DNA of 64,000 nt from Paludibacteraceae bacterium (GCA_016285885.1 JAEERP010000004.1:124001-188000); one strand, 5' to 3'. Shown: positions 8,142 to 17,541, numbered from the stretch's first letter. Notes: generated by a model not told the origin, from the sequence alone. Program-made: numbers and translations.

Positions 8142-9707
8142 ATGAGACACGTAAATTTTTTGAAGACTGCGGCGTTGTTGATGTTGGCTGGTGTTACATT
8201 GGCTTCGTGCGGAGAAAAAAAGTTGAAAGACTCTAAGGAATCAAACGCTACAGGTTGGAAATACAATGACAAGGAGAATGGCGGATTCCAGGTTGTTAAT
8301 GGTTACGTACAGGAAACCCCTCCGGGAATGGTGTTCATCGAGGGTGGTACATTTACGCAAGGCCGTGTTATTGAGGACGTGATTGGTGATTGGAACAATA
8401 TTCCAAGACGTGTGACCGTTGCCTCATTTTATATGGATAAATATGAGATTTCAAATGTGAACTGGAGGGAGTACCTCTATTGGATGGGTAATGTGTTCCA
8501 CAATACTCCTGAATATGTAGAGAAGGCTTATCCTGATACGTTGGTATGGCGTGAGGAGTTGGCTTACAACGAGCCTTATTTGGACTTCTACTTCTCTCAC
8601 GTCGCTTATAACTGGTACCCAGTTGTGGGTGTCAATTGGGAGCAATGTTCAGATTACTGTATCTGGCGTACTGACCGTGTGAACGAGATGAGAATGGCTT
8701 CTAAGGGTATCATCCAATATCCTGACTTCCAGGCTTTGAAGGGAAATACTGATCCTAATGATATCGCTCAAAACCAAGTATTCAGTACTCAAAAGTATTT
8801 GATGAAGTCTGATTACAAGCCGACAGATGGTAAGAAGCCTATGACTGACGTTTACGGAAATGTTAGAAAGACTAATATGTCTGACGGTGTTTTGATGCCG
8901 AAGTATCGTCTCCCGACCGAGGCTGAGTGGGAGTACGCAGCTTATGGAACAAAGGCTATCGAGGGTGAGGAGAACTATCAAGAGAGAAAAATTTATCCTT
9001 GGTATGGTCACCAAATGCGTAACCCTGTTAAGAAGTACAAAGGCCAAATGTATGCTAACTACGTTCGTGGCCGAGGCGATATGATGGGTATGGGTGGTCA
9101 CTTGAACGACCATGCTACTATCACTGCTCCAGTGGACGCTTTCTGGCCAAATGAGTTCGGACTCTATTGTATGGCTGGTAACGTGAACGAGTGGGTAATG
9201 GATGTTTATCGTGTATTGTCAAGTGATGACGTTCAAGAGTATAACCCATTCCGTGGTAACGAATACAAGGTTGTTAAGAAGGATGTGACTACAATCGATG
9301 GTGTGGACGTGAAGGTTCCTCAGATCGATAGCTTGGGTCGTGTAGTATTTGCTTATCCAGTTGAGAAGGCTGACTCTATTGTCGCTTACGCTAAGTTGGA
9401 TGTTCGTAACTACAAGGATGGTGACGCTCAAAGTGCTTTGAACAGCAACGAGTGGACTTCTATCATCGATCCTGATCTTTCTACTAAGAAATTGTATGAT
9501 CCAGATCCAGAAGGTGACAGGGAGAGCATGTTGACCTCTAAGGTTTCTAATACTACCCGCGTTTACAAGGGTGGTGGTTGGAAAGACCGTTCTTACTGGT
9601 TGAATCCTGGTCAAAGGAGATATCTTGAGCAGACTGAGTCTCGTAGCGATATCGGTTTCCGTTGCGCAATGAGCAAGGTGGGTGCTGAAGATGGCGATGT
9701 AAGATAA
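8142..9707 (+). CDS. gldJ: Gliding/T9SS lipoprotein GldJ (GldK paralogue)
   Basis: GldJ is an outer-membrane lipoprotein needed for type IX secretion and, in gliding species, for motility; it is a paralogue of GldK. The 521-residue protein has a lipoprotein signal peptide with the cysteine at 23 (TLASC). The remainder is a formylglycine-generating-enzyme-like (SUMF1) fold: GMVFIEGGTFTQGRV, RLPTEAEWEYAAYG, MAGNVNEWVMDVYR and C-terminal SDIGFRCAMSKVG. Stretches such as WNNIPRRVTV, PDTLVWREELAYNEPY and WRTDRVNEM point to GldJ rather than GldK. The next gene is murF, and gldL, gldM and gldN are absent, which also fits GldJ. It has its own promoter and terminator. Family membership is certain; the J assignment is likely. 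Confidence 0.85.
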   Translation: MRHVNFLKTAALLMLAGVTLASCGEKKLKDSKESNATGWKYNDKENGGFQVVNGYVQETPPGMVFIEGGTFTQGRVIEDVIGDWNNIPRRVTVASFYMDKYEISNVNWREYLYWMGNVFHNTPEYVEKAYPDTLVWREELAYNEPYLDFYFSHVAYNWYPVVGVNWEQCSDYCIWRTDRVNEMRMASKGIIQYPDFQALKGNTDPNDIAQNQVFSTQKYLMKSDYKPTDGKKPMTDVYGNVRKTNMSDGVLMPKYRLPTEAEWEYAAYGTKAIEGEENYQERKIYPWYGHQMRNPVKKYKGQMYANYVRGRGDMMGMGGHLNDHATITAPVDAFWPNEFGLYCMAGNVNEWVMDVYRVLSSDDVQEYNPFRGNEYKVVKKDVTTIDGVDVKVPQIDSLGRVVFAYPVEKADSIVAYAKLDVRNYKDGDAQSALNSNEWTSIIDPDLSTKKLYDPDPEGDRESMLTSKVSNTTRVYKGGGWKDRSYWLNPGQRRYLEQTESRSDIGFRCAMSKVGAEDGDVR

Positions 9708-9724
9708 TGTAATTTCATAAATGG

Positions 9725-9754
9725 AAAAGCCCCTCTCGTAGGGGCTTTTTTTTT
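9725..9754 (+). terminator. Terminator after gldJ
   Basis: The stem AAAAGCCCCT/AGGGGCTTTT with loop CTCGT and a long T run lies 18 bases after the gldJ stop. Confidence 0.9.
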
Positions 9755-9774
9755 ACCGATAATATTCTTTTGTT

Positions 9775-11040
9775 ATGGATATCCAACAAATTTATGATTT
9801 ATTCTCCCGCTTTCCTGCCGTGACGACGGATAGCAGAAAATGCCCGAAAGATTCCCTCTTCTTCGCTCTTAAGGGCGAGAACTTCAACGGAAACAAATTC
9901 GCTCAGTCTGCTATTGACCAGGGTTGCGCATATGCGTTTGTGGATGAGCCGGAATATGCGGACGGGAAAAGGATCTTTTGCGTCGATGATTGCTTAAAAA
10001 CTTTGCAGCATCTGGCCGCTTATCATCGTGACCATCTGGGAATTAGAATCATTGGCGTCACGGGCAGTAACGGTAAGACTACAACCAAGGAGTTGCTTGC
10101 CGCTGTTTTGGGGAAGAAGTATAACTTGACTTATACTCAGGGTAATCTGAATAACCATATCGGCGTGCCGCTGACGCTACTCTCCATAAAGAAAGAACAT
10201 GAATTGGCTATCGTCGAGATGGGCGCAAGCCATCCTGGCGATATTGAGGAGTTGGTGAATATCGCTCATCCGAATTACGGATTGATCACCAATATCGGTA
10301 CGGCTCATATCCTCGGCTTTGGCTCCTTCGAGGGGGTCGTTAAGACAAAGTGTGAATTGTATGATTACCTGAGAGAACATAAGGGTGTGGCCTTCTATCA
10401 TCGCAATAATCCTATTTTGGAGGAGAAGTCTGTTGGTATGGAACGTATCCCTTACGGGACGGACACTTCCTATTCTGCTGAACTTAGAGGTTGCGATCCT
10501 TTCCTTCATGTCGGATGGAATGGTTTTGATATCCTGACGCAACTGATCGGTGCGTATAATTTTGAGAACGTTTTGGCAAGTATCGCTGTGGGGTCTTATT
10601 TCGGGGTCGCCCCGGAAGAGATCGTGGATGCTATCGCTCATTACACCCCGACGAATAGTCGTTCGCAGTTCAAGAAGACTGCCTCTAACGAGTTGATCAT
10701 CGATGCCTATAACGCGAATCCAACTAGCATGGGGGCTGCCCTCGAAAATTTCAAGAATATGGTCGCACCGAATAAGGTGGTTATCCTTGGCGACATGAAG
10801 GAGTTGGGACATGTCAGCGAGGTGGAACATCAGAAGATCGCGGATATGTTGCCTGCCCTGCACTTGAAACAAGCGTTCCTGATTGGCACTGAATTCGCTA
10901 AGACGAACTCTGATGCGCTGAAGTTCGACTCGGTTGACCTCCTGAACGAGTACCTGTCGAAGAACCCGATATCTTCATCGCTCATCTTGGTGAAGGGTTC
11001 TAATAGTATGAAATTGACCTCTTGTGTAGATAATTTGTAA
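9775..11040 (+). CDS. murF: UDP-MurNAc-tripeptide--D-Ala-D-Ala ligase MurF
   Basis: MurF adds the D-Ala-D-Ala dipeptide to the cytoplasmic peptidoglycan precursor, using ATP. The 421-residue protein shows the Mur-ligase domain order. The N-terminal domain holds TTDSRKCPKDSLFFALKG. The central ATP domain holds GSNGKTTTKE (P-loop, 97-106), NLNNHIGVPLTLL and EMGASHPGDIEEL. The C-terminal domain holds IDAYNANPTSM and VILGDMKELG. It follows the gldJ terminator and starts about 20 bases after its T run, so transcription must come from read-through or a weak promoter in the short gap. Confidence 0.97.
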   Translation: MDIQQIYDLFSRFPAVTTDSRKCPKDSLFFALKGENFNGNKFAQSAIDQGCAYAFVDEPEYADGKRIFCVDDCLKTLQHLAAYHRDHLGIRIIGVTGSNGKTTTKELLAAVLGKKYNLTYTQGNLNNHIGVPLTLLSIKKEHELAIVEMGASHPGDIEELVNIAHPNYGLITNIGTAHILGFGSFEGVVKTKCELYDYLREHKGVAFYHRNNPILEEKSVGMERIPYGTDTSYSAELRGCDPFLHVGWNGFDILTQLIGAYNFENVLASIAVGSYFGVAPEEIVDAIAHYTPTNSRSQFKKTASNELIIDAYNANPTSMGAALENFKNMVAPNKVVILGDMKELGHVSEVEHQKIADMLPALHLKQAFLIGTEFAKTNSDALKFDSVDLLNEYLSKNPISSSLILVKGSNSMKLTSCVDNL

Positions 11041-11050
11041 TGCTCTTGCC

Positions 11051-11509
11051 ATGAAACAGATAGTCTTGTTGATCCTTTTCTTTTCCGTATTCTTCTCTTA
11101 CCTTTTCTATGTTCGTAGGAGGAGTAAAAACAGTCGCGGGCAGATTGAACGTCCGGAGTCTGACGAAGAGAGGAAGGAACGTCTGCGGAAGGAACGCATC
11201 GCCTCTGGGGAGTGCTGCGGACAGCATGAGGTCTGCGAGCGTGATTCGCTGATGAACACTAAAACGAAGGTGGACTATTATGATGATGAGGAATTGGATC
11301 TTTTTGTGAATAGGGAGCCTTCTGACTATACGGATGAGGAAATCTCTCAATTCCAAAATGTGTTGCTCACCATGAAGGATTACGATGTGGCGGGTTGGCT
11401 GAAAAGCCTTCAGGCACGTGGCGTGCAGTTGCCGGATGTGGTGCGGGAGGAGGCTCTGATGATCGTTTCTGAACGACGGGCCAAGGCGGTCTCCAATGTT
11501 AATTCGTAA
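11051..11509 (+). CDS. Small membrane-anchored protein with a CCGQHEVCE motif
   Basis: This 152-residue protein has one N-terminal membrane helix (residues 3-20) followed by Arg/Lys residues, so the rest should face the cytoplasm. A charged, probably helical segment leads to SGECCGQHEVCE (52-63), three cysteines and a histidine that could bind metal. The C-terminal half (DYTDEEISQFQNVLLTM, then VAGWLKSLQARGVQLP) looks helical. I do not recognise a named family. It lies 10 bases after murF and overlaps the next gene by 14 bases, so it is probably in an operon with cell-envelope genes. Confidence 0.85.
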   Translation: MKQIVLLILFFSVFFSYLFYVRRRSKNSRGQIERPESDEERKERLRKERIASGECCGQHEVCERDSLMNTKTKVDYYDDEELDLFVNREPSDYTDEEISQFQNVLLTMKDYDVAGWLKSLQARGVQLPDVVREEALMIVSERRAKAVSNVNS

Positions 11510-13337
11510 AAGCATGTCGCCTATGAAGTCCAGATTGAAATCCCTTGCGTTCACGTATCTGTTTTGGCTGGTTCTTTTTATTCTACAGAAACCTATTTTC
11601 CTGCTGTTCCATTGGAATTCCGCTTGCCGATATTCCTTTACGGAGTGGTTGCGGACCATCTACCATGGTTTTCCGATGGATCTCTCCATGGCAGGCTATT
11701 TTACCCTGCCGATATTGGTTTTGCTATTGGTCTCTTGTTTCTTTTCTAGTGATCGTATCTTCGGAATTATAGCGAAGGTTCTTGCCATCGTATTCCTCTC
11801 TTTTGGCATGCTGGTGTTGGTGTCGGACCTTTTCCTCTATAAGTATTGGGGCTTTCGTCTCGATGCGACGCCTCTCTTTTATCTGTCGTCACCTAAGGAG
11901 GTCGCGGCCAGCGGCACGGCGAAGGAGTATCTTTCCGCCTTGCTTCTCTTCTCCCTCTTCTTGGGCGGTTCCGTGTGGGCATATCTTAAGCTTCATAAAC
12001 GTTTCTTTTCCTTCTCGGGGAAGGCCTATGTGGCGTTCTTGCCTATATTGCTGTTGGGAGGTGTGGTGTTCATCGCCATAAGGGGTGGTGTGGGTGTCTC
12101 TACCATGAATGCGGGTAGGTGCTATTTCAGCAAGGAGATATTCCTGAATCATGCGGCGATTAACCCTACGTGGAATTTCATCAGCGCATGTTTCTCCTCC
12201 AAACGTTTTGATGTGCAGTATCGTTTCATGCCTGATGAGGAGGCGCATGAAAGGGTTCTCCCTTTGTTGCCGGTTGAGGGTGATTCCACGACGGTTCGCT
12301 TGTTGAATGCATCCCGCCCGAATGTCATCTTCCTGATTATGGAGGGAATCGGCTCGAATGTGATAGAGACGCTTGGCGGAGAAAAGGGTGTTACGCCTAA
12401 TCTTGATCGTCTGATGTCGGAAGGGATCCTCTTCACACACTACTATGCGAATAGTTTCCGTACGGATAGGGGCTTGGTTTCAATCCTAAGCGGTTATCCT
12501 GCCCAACCTACCTCGTCGGTGATGAAATACCCTGCCAAGACGCAGAATATGGCTAAAATACCGCTTTCTTTGAAGCAGGCGGGCTATGATTTGGCTTTCT
12601 TCTATGGAGGGGATGATAACTTTACCAATCTACATTCATACCTCGTCACTTCCGGCTTCGAGAAGATCATCACGGAGAAGGATTTTGGCCACTCCGAGAT
12701 GTCTGCCAAGTGGGGCGCCTATGATCATGTGGTGTTGAACCGTCTGCTGCAAGATGTTGATGAGAATCCTCGTCGTCCCTTCTTCAAGTCTATCCTGACG
12801 CTCAATAGCCATGAACCCTTTGATGTGCCTATGCATAAGTTGGCACATCCGTACCTCAATTCGGTCGCCTATACGGATAGTTGCATTGGCGCCTTCGTCG
12901 AGCAGCTTCGCCAGAGGGATGTCTGGAATGATTTGTTGCTGGTCATTATGCCTGATCATGCCTTCCGTTACCCTGAAGATATGTCCAGTTCCTGCGTTGA
13001 GCGACATGAGATCCCTATGTTGTGGTTGGGTGGCGCGTTAAAGCGGCAGCCGATGCGTGTGGATACGATCTGTTCTCAGATGGACTTGGCCCGCACGTTG
13101 TTGTCTCAGCTGGATTTGCCGGCGGATGATTTTATCTTCAGCAAGGATATATTCGGGCAGCGTACCCATAAGTTCGCTTATTATGCCTTCCCTGACGGAT
13201 TTGGACTGCTTGATCATAGCGGAGTGGTGATTTATGACAATGCGGCAGGGGTGACGCAACGGTGCGACAATGACACGCTCCTGCCTATGGGAAAGGCTTT
13301 CCTGCAGTCTCTATATGATGATTTGGCTAAACGATAA
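11496..13337 (+). CDS. LTA synthase-like phosphoglycerol/phosphoethanolamine transferase
   Basis: The protein belongs to the LtaS/sulfatase superfamily, membrane enzymes that transfer head groups such as glycerol phosphate onto envelope glycans or lipids. Five membrane helices occupy about residues 16-195, followed by an extracytoplasmic catalytic domain. Candidate active-site residues match the family: Glu283 in FLIMEGIGS, nucleophile Thr323 in FRTDRGLVS, and the Asp-His pair in IMPDHAFRYP. The 613-residue length is normal. Starts at 11514 or 11523 (MKSRLKSLAF) are also possible and would remove the overlap with the upstream gene. The true acceptor in this Gram-negative organism is unknown. 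Confidence 0.9.
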   Translation: MLIRKSMSPMKSRLKSLAFTYLFWLVLFILQKPIFLLFHWNSACRYSFTEWLRTIYHGFPMDLSMAGYFTLPILVLLLVSCFFSSDRIFGIIAKVLAIVFLSFGMLVLVSDLFLYKYWGFRLDATPLFYLSSPKEVAASGTAKEYLSALLLFSLFLGGSVWAYLKLHKRFFSFSGKAYVAFLPILLLGGVVFIAIRGGVGVSTMNAGRCYFSKEIFLNHAAINPTWNFISACFSSKRFDVQYRFMPDEEAHERVLPLLPVEGDSTTVRLLNASRPNVIFLIMEGIGSNVIETLGGEKGVTPNLDRLMSEGILFTHYYANSFRTDRGLVSILSGYPAQPTSSVMKYPAKTQNMAKIPLSLKQAGYDLAFFYGGDDNFTNLHSYLVTSGFEKIITEKDFGHSEMSAKWGAYDHVVLNRLLQDVDENPRRPFFKSILTLNSHEPFDVPMHKLAHPYLNSVAYTDSCIGAFVEQLRQRDVWNDLLLVIMPDHAFRYPEDMSSSCVERHEIPMLWLGGALKRQPMRVDTICSQMDLARTLLSQLDLPADDFIFSKDIFGQRTHKFAYYAFPDGFGLLDHSGVVIYDNAAGVTQRCDNDTLLPMGKAFLQSLYDDLAKR

Positions 13338-13349
13338 ATTTGAAGTGTT

Positions 13350-13589
13350 ATGCGATGCTATAATTGTGGTTCTGAATTGCCTGAGGGCGTCAAGTATTGT
13401 TTGAGTTGCGGACGTAAGGTCGGTGACAAGGGCTCCTCTTCCTCAACCCATGCGGAAGGCAATGCCGAGCATTTGGATATGAGCAAAAAGAAAGAGGGGA
13501 AACGTTTCAAGTTACCCCTCTTCCATCGTTGTATAATCTTTCTGACATTACTCTTTTTGGCTGTTATGATTTTCCTCCATGCGGAGTAG
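13350..13589 (+). CDS. Zinc-ribbon membrane protein
   Basis: This 79-residue protein starts with a zinc ribbon made of two CxxC pairs (CYNC at 3-6 and CLSC at 17-20), continues through a polar linker and ends in one membrane helix (about 56-76, IIFLTLLFLAVMIFL). It lies 12 bases after the LTA-synthase-like gene on the same strand. Its last 42 bases overlap the convergent nadB 3' end, so the two mRNAs could pair. The function is unknown; such ribbons often mediate protein contacts. Confidence 0.8.
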   Translation: MRCYNCGSELPEGVKYCLSCGRKVGDKGSSSSTHAEGNAEHLDMSKKKEGKRFKLPLFHRCIIFLTLLFLAVMIFLHAE

Positions 13590-15182
13590 CTCGTCCGTGT
13601 CGTAGAGGTTCATGTGCGAGTTCTTTTTCGGATAATCTATCGTGTAGTGCAGGCCTCGGCTCTCTTTCCGCTGCGAAGCGGCCTTGATGACCAAGTATGC
13701 CGTGTTGATGATATTTCTCAGCTCACATATCTCTTTGGAAACAACCGATCTTTGGAATAGGTTTTCCGTTTCCCTGTAGAGTATTTCTAGGCGGTCGTAA
13801 GCTCTTTTCAGGCGCAGGTTGGACCGTACGATGCCCACGTAGGCGTTCATGATTTGGTTCACCTCCTTTTCGCTTTGGGTGATGAGCACCATCTCCTCGT
13901 TGAGGGAAGTTCCTTCGTCGTTCCATTCAGGGATCTCCTCGTTCCATGAGATGGCTGGCAGGTATTTGAGCGCATCCTTCGCTGCTGCGTCGGCATAGAC
14001 TACCGCCTCGATGAGGGAGTTGGAAGCCAGACGGTTGGCGCCATGCAAGCCCGTGCGGGAGCATTCGCCTGCTGCATAGAGGTTGTGGATGCTGGTCCTT
14101 GCGTTCATGTCCACCTTGATTCCTCCGCAGAGGTAGTGCGCCGCTGGTGCGACAGGAATGTACTCCTTGGTGATGTCGATGCCGATGGAGAGACATTTGT
14201 TGTAGATGGTAGGGTACTCCCTTTTCGTGGTCTCCGGGTCTTTGTGCGTCACGTCGAGGTAGACATGCTCGTCACCCGTGATCTTCATCTCGTTGTCTAT
14301 GGCGCGTGCGACGACGTCACGTGGTGCGAGAGAACCTCTGGAGTCGTATTTCTTCATGAAGGCTTCGCCCTTCTTGTTGCGCAGGATACCTCCGTAGCCG
14401 CGCATCGCCTCCGTGATGAGGAAGGAAGGACGGTCGCCCGGATGATAGAGTGCGGTAGGGTGGAATTGCACGAACTCCATATCCTCCACCAATCCCTTGG
14501 CGCGGTAGACCATGGAGATACCGTCTCCCGTGGCTACCGGTGGGTTGGTTGTTGTCTGGTAGATGTTGCCGATACCACCCGTGGCCATCATGGTGATCTT
14601 CGAGAGGAAGGTGTGCACATGGTTGGTACGGATGTCCAGGACGTATGCTCCGTAGCACTCGATGTTCGGGGTGGTGTGTTTCACCAATTGTCCCAGATGG
14701 TGCTGTGTGATGATCTCAATGGCGAAGTGCTGGTCGTATACATCGATGTTCGGGTGGTTCTTGACCGCCTTGATCAGGCTCTTTTGAATCTCCTCTCCTG
14801 TATTGTCCTTGTGGTGGAGGATGCGGAAGTCCGAGTGCCCGCCCTCTTTGTGCAGGTCATAGTCCCCTTTCTCGTTCTTGTCAAAATCGACGCCCCATGA
14901 TACCAGTTGCTTGATTTGTTCAGGTGCGCCCTCTACTACTTTGCGTACGACCGCCTCGTCGCAGATGCCGTCGCCGGCGATTAAGGTGTCGATCACGTGG
15001 TGTTCAAACTCGTCGGTGGGCTTGGTCACGGATGCTACGCCACCTTGTGCGTAGTGGGTGTTCGCCTCCTCCATTTCTGTCTTGCATAGAATCGCCACTT
15101 TGCCTTTGTGTGCCACTTTCAGGGCGAAACTCATGCCGGCGATGCCCGAACCGATAACTAAGAAATCATATTTTTTCGTCAT
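13548..15182 (-). CDS. nadB: L-aspartate oxidase NadB
   Basis: NadB is the FAD enzyme that oxidises L-aspartate to iminoaspartate, the first step of NAD synthesis. The 544-residue protein begins with the FAD-binding GSGIAGMSFAL loop (11-21). Active-site features of the succinate dehydrogenase/NadB family are present: HYAQGGVASV, the GGIGNIYQTTTNP loop, QFHPTALYHPG and LYAAGECSRTGLHGANRLASNSL. A helical C-terminal domain completes the protein. nadA and nadC are not in the window. The 3' end overlaps the convergent zinc-ribbon gene by 42 bases. Confidence 0.97.
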   Translation of the reverse strand: MTKKYDFLVIGSGIAGMSFALKVAHKGKVAILCKTEMEEANTHYAQGGVASVTKPTDEFEHHVIDTLIAGDGICDEAVVRKVVEGAPEQIKQLVSWGVDFDKNEKGDYDLHKEGGHSDFRILHHKDNTGEEIQKSLIKAVKNHPNIDVYDQHFAIEIITQHHLGQLVKHTTPNIECYGAYVLDIRTNHVHTFLSKITMMATGGIGNIYQTTTNPPVATGDGISMVYRAKGLVEDMEFVQFHPTALYHPGDRPSFLITEAMRGYGGILRNKKGEAFMKKYDSRGSLAPRDVVARAIDNEMKITGDEHVYLDVTHKDPETTKREYPTIYNKCLSIGIDITKEYIPVAPAAHYLCGGIKVDMNARTSIHNLYAAGECSRTGLHGANRLASNSLIEAVVYADAAAKDALKYLPAISWNEEIPEWNDEGTSLNEEMVLITQSEKEVNQIMNAYVGIVRSNLRLKRAYDRLEILYRETENLFQRSVVSKEICELRNIINTAYLVIKAASQRKESRGLHYTIDYPKKNSHMNLYDTDELLRMEENHNSQKE

Positions 15183-15223
15183 ATACTTTGTGTGTTTTGA
15201 TATTCCTTGTCACTATTATATTA

Positions 15224-15231
15224 CAAATTTA
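15224..15231 (-). promoter_or_regulatory. Possible -7 element of nadB
   Basis: TAAATTTG on the minus strand matches TAnnTTTG and lies about 40 bases before the nadB start. No TTG stands at the ideal distance, so this is a weak call. Confidence 0.35.
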
Positions 15232-15343
15232 GTTTTCTTTTGTATCAAAATCTTCAAGAATGCTTTTTTTTTCATAAGTTTTTATATCTTTATGCATGGG
15301 ATATAAAACACTCTGTAAGTAAAAAGCTAATTGTAGATATCTT

Positions 15344-15823
15344 ATGAGAAAAATGTTTTTAGGACTGGTGTTGGCGCTTGCGATGGTGGCGTGCACCGTT
15401 CCGTCGGATTATTTTGAGAAGGTTTCGAACGAGGTCGCTTCTGTAATACAGGCGCACGACCGCTTCGTGGAGTCCCTTTCTGCTCCGATTGATGCGGGGA
15501 AGGTGATGGATTCGTATGTGAAAAGTCATGATGCGGCCAGTTCTACGTTGAATGTTCTTCAAGGTATGTCCGACTGTAGTGGAAATGATACGTATCGGCA
15601 GTCTGCTGTGGATCTCGTTTCCACGTATGTCTCGTTTTACGAGAATGATTTTCCTCCGGTGATGGATGCCATTAAGGCAGGTGAGAGTGGTGAGGATTTG
15701 GAGAATCGGTTGAAATCGGTGAAGTCGGATTTCGCGTTGAAGTCCGTTGAGAAGACGCAAGTCTTCATGGAGAACACGAAGGCTTTCATGAAGGAGTTCG
15801 ATTTGTATAAGGCTGGTTTTTAG
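15344..15823 (+). CDS. Small lipoprotein of unknown function
   Basis: This 159-residue protein has a lipoprotein signal peptide with the cysteine at 17 (LAMVACT). The mature part is predicted almost entirely helical with many charged residues (for example FEKVSNEVASVIQAHDRF and LENRLKSVKSDFALKSV), suggesting a helical bundle in the periplasm. No acidic export signal follows the cysteine, so an inner-leaflet or periplasmic location is more likely. I do not recognise the family. It is 44 bases upstream of the nucleoside kinase gene, on the same strand. Confidence 0.8.
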   Translation: MRKMFLGLVLALAMVACTVPSDYFEKVSNEVASVIQAHDRFVESLSAPIDAGKVMDSYVKSHDAASSTLNVLQGMSDCSGNDTYRQSAVDLVSTYVSFYENDFPPVMDAIKAGESGEDLENRLKSVKSDFALKSVEKTQVFMENTKAFMKEFDLYKAGF

Positions 15824-15867
15824 AGAATTCCGGCTGTTGATGATATTTTGTTGAATGTAAATTGTAG

Positions 15868-17541
15868 ATGAGTATGAATAACATGGTTGATGTCTTTTGT
15901 GTCAATACGCAAAGGAAGTATAGTTACCCGATGGGTACTAGTTTGTTGGATATATATAACGATTTGAATGTGCCGTTGAGCGGAAAACCCTTTGTCGTAC
16001 AGGTGAACAATGTGACGCGCGATTTGAAATTTAGGATATATAACCCGAAAAGAATAGAGTTCCAAAGTAATGATGTGGCAGCGGGTAGGCGTGCCTATGT
16101 GCGCTCGCTCTCCTTTATCCTCTGCAAGGCTTTTTACACGCTCTTCCCGGGTGCGGAGATCCGTCTGGACCATCCGATCGCCAATGGCTATTACTGTAAG
16201 CTTTTAAGGGTGGATAAAAAGATCACCAAGGAACTGACGGAACAGATCAAGGCGGAGATGCGGAAGATCATCGCGATGGATTATCCTTTCGTTATGCGGA
16301 TGATCCCTACGGAGGAGGCGATCGCCACATTCGAGAAGCGTGGCGCCACGGATGTCTCTCTTTTGTTGAAGTCTTTGGGCGAATTGTACACGAAGGTTTA
16401 TGAATTGGATGGCTTGATGGATTGGTACATCGGTCCGCTAGCACCTTCCACGGGTTATGTGGATATATTCGATCTGACGCCTTACAAGGATGGAATGTTC
16501 CTCCGTGTGCCGGATAGAAAGGATACGAAGAAACTGAGCGAGGAGGTGAACCAGGACAAGCTGTTCGGTACCTTTAGCGAATATACCGAGTGGAACGAGA
16601 TCATGGGCCTCAGCAACGTGGGCAATATGAATTCGATGATCCAGAAGAAACGTGTCATGTCTGATGTGATAAAGGTGGCGGAGGCTCTGCAGGAGAAGAA
16701 GATCACGAAGATCGCGGACGACATCTGTGAACGAGGCACTGTGAAACTGGTCTTGGTTTCGGGGCCTTCCTCTTCTGGTAAAACCACTTTCAGTAAGCGT
16801 CTGAGTATCGCTCTTGCGGTGAATGGGAAGCGACCTACGCCTCTTTCGATGGATGATTACTTCGTGTCACGCGACAAGACTCCACGGGATGAGCATGGCG
16901 ACTATGACTTTGAGTCTCTCTATGCGCTCGATCTGGAGCTTTTCAATGACCATCTGAAGAAGATGCTGGCGGGTGAGGAGGTGAGCCTTCCTACGTTCAA
17001 TTTCGAGACGGGTATGCGCGAATATCGTGGCAACACGATTAAGTTGGGCGAGAACGATATCTTGGTGATAGAGGGCATCCATGCCTTGAATCCTACGCTT
17101 ACTTCGGAAATCCCGTCGGAGCGCAAGTTTAAGGTGTACGTCTCGGCATTGACGACGATTTCGTTCGATAACCATAATTGGATCCCGACGACCGATAACC
17201 GCCTGCTCCGTCGTATCATCCGTGACTACAAGTATCGCGGATACTCTGCGATAGATACGATTAGCCGCTGGCCGAAGGTGAATGCGGGTGAGGAAAAGTG
17301 GATCTTCCCTTATCAGGAGAATGCTGATGTGATGTTCAACTCGGCTCTGATTTTTGAGCTGAGCGTCTTGAAGAAGTTCGCGGAACCAATCCTTTCGGAG
17401 GTGCCACAGAATTGTGTGGAGTATTCTGAGGTGCATAGGTTACAGAACTTCTTGAAATATTTCACTCCTATTCAGGAGACGGAGATTCCTTTCACTTCAT
17501 TGTTGCGTGAGTTCTTGGGAGGAAGTACGTTCTCTTATTAG
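15868..17541 (+). CDS. Uridine kinase-like nucleoside kinase with N-terminal TGS/ThrRS-like domains
   Basis: The protein is a fused P-loop nucleoside kinase known from Bacteroidota and some anaerobes. Residues 1-65 resemble a TGS domain and about 80-190 the ThrRS/AlaRS second additional domain (HPIANGYYC). The C-terminal half is a uridine kinase/phosphoribulokinase domain with Walker A GPSSSGKTTF (299-308), SMDDYFVSRDKTPRDEHGDYDFES and IEGIHALNP. The likely reaction is ATP-dependent phosphorylation of uridine or cytidine, but the exact substrate is inferred. Length 557 fits the family. It is followed 42 bases later by a TonB-like domain gene. Confidence 0.9.
   Translation: MSMNNMVDVFCVNTQRKYSYPMGTSLLDIYNDLNVPLSGKPFVVQVNNVTRDLKFRIYNPKRIEFQSNDVAAGRRAYVRSLSFILCKAFYTLFPGAEIRLDHPIANGYYCKLLRVDKKITKELTEQIKAEMRKIIAMDYPFVMRMIPTEEAIATFEKRGATDVSLLLKSLGELYTKVYELDGLMDWYIGPLAPSTGYVDIFDLTPYKDGMFLRVPDRKDTKKLSEEVNQDKLFGTFSEYTEWNEIMGLSNVGNMNSMIQKKRVMSDVIKVAEALQEKKITKIADDICERGTVKLVLVSGPSSSGKTTFSKRLSIALAVNGKRPTPLSMDDYFVSRDKTPRDEHGDYDFESLYALDLELFNDHLKKMLAGEEVSLPTFNFETGMREYRGNTIKLGENDILVIEGIHALNPTLTSEIPSERKFKVYVSALTTISFDNHNWIPTTDNRLLRRIIRDYKYRGYSAIDTISRWPKVNAGEEKWIFPYQENADVMFNSALIFELSVLKKFAEPILSEVPQNCVEYSEVHRLQNFLKYFTPIQETEIPFTSLLREFLGGSTFSY

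Noticed and set aside
14043-14900. 285-codon plus-strand ORF
   Set aside because: It is antisense to nadB, whose FAD and active-site motifs run through the region; the product is low in Lys and has no recognisable fold.
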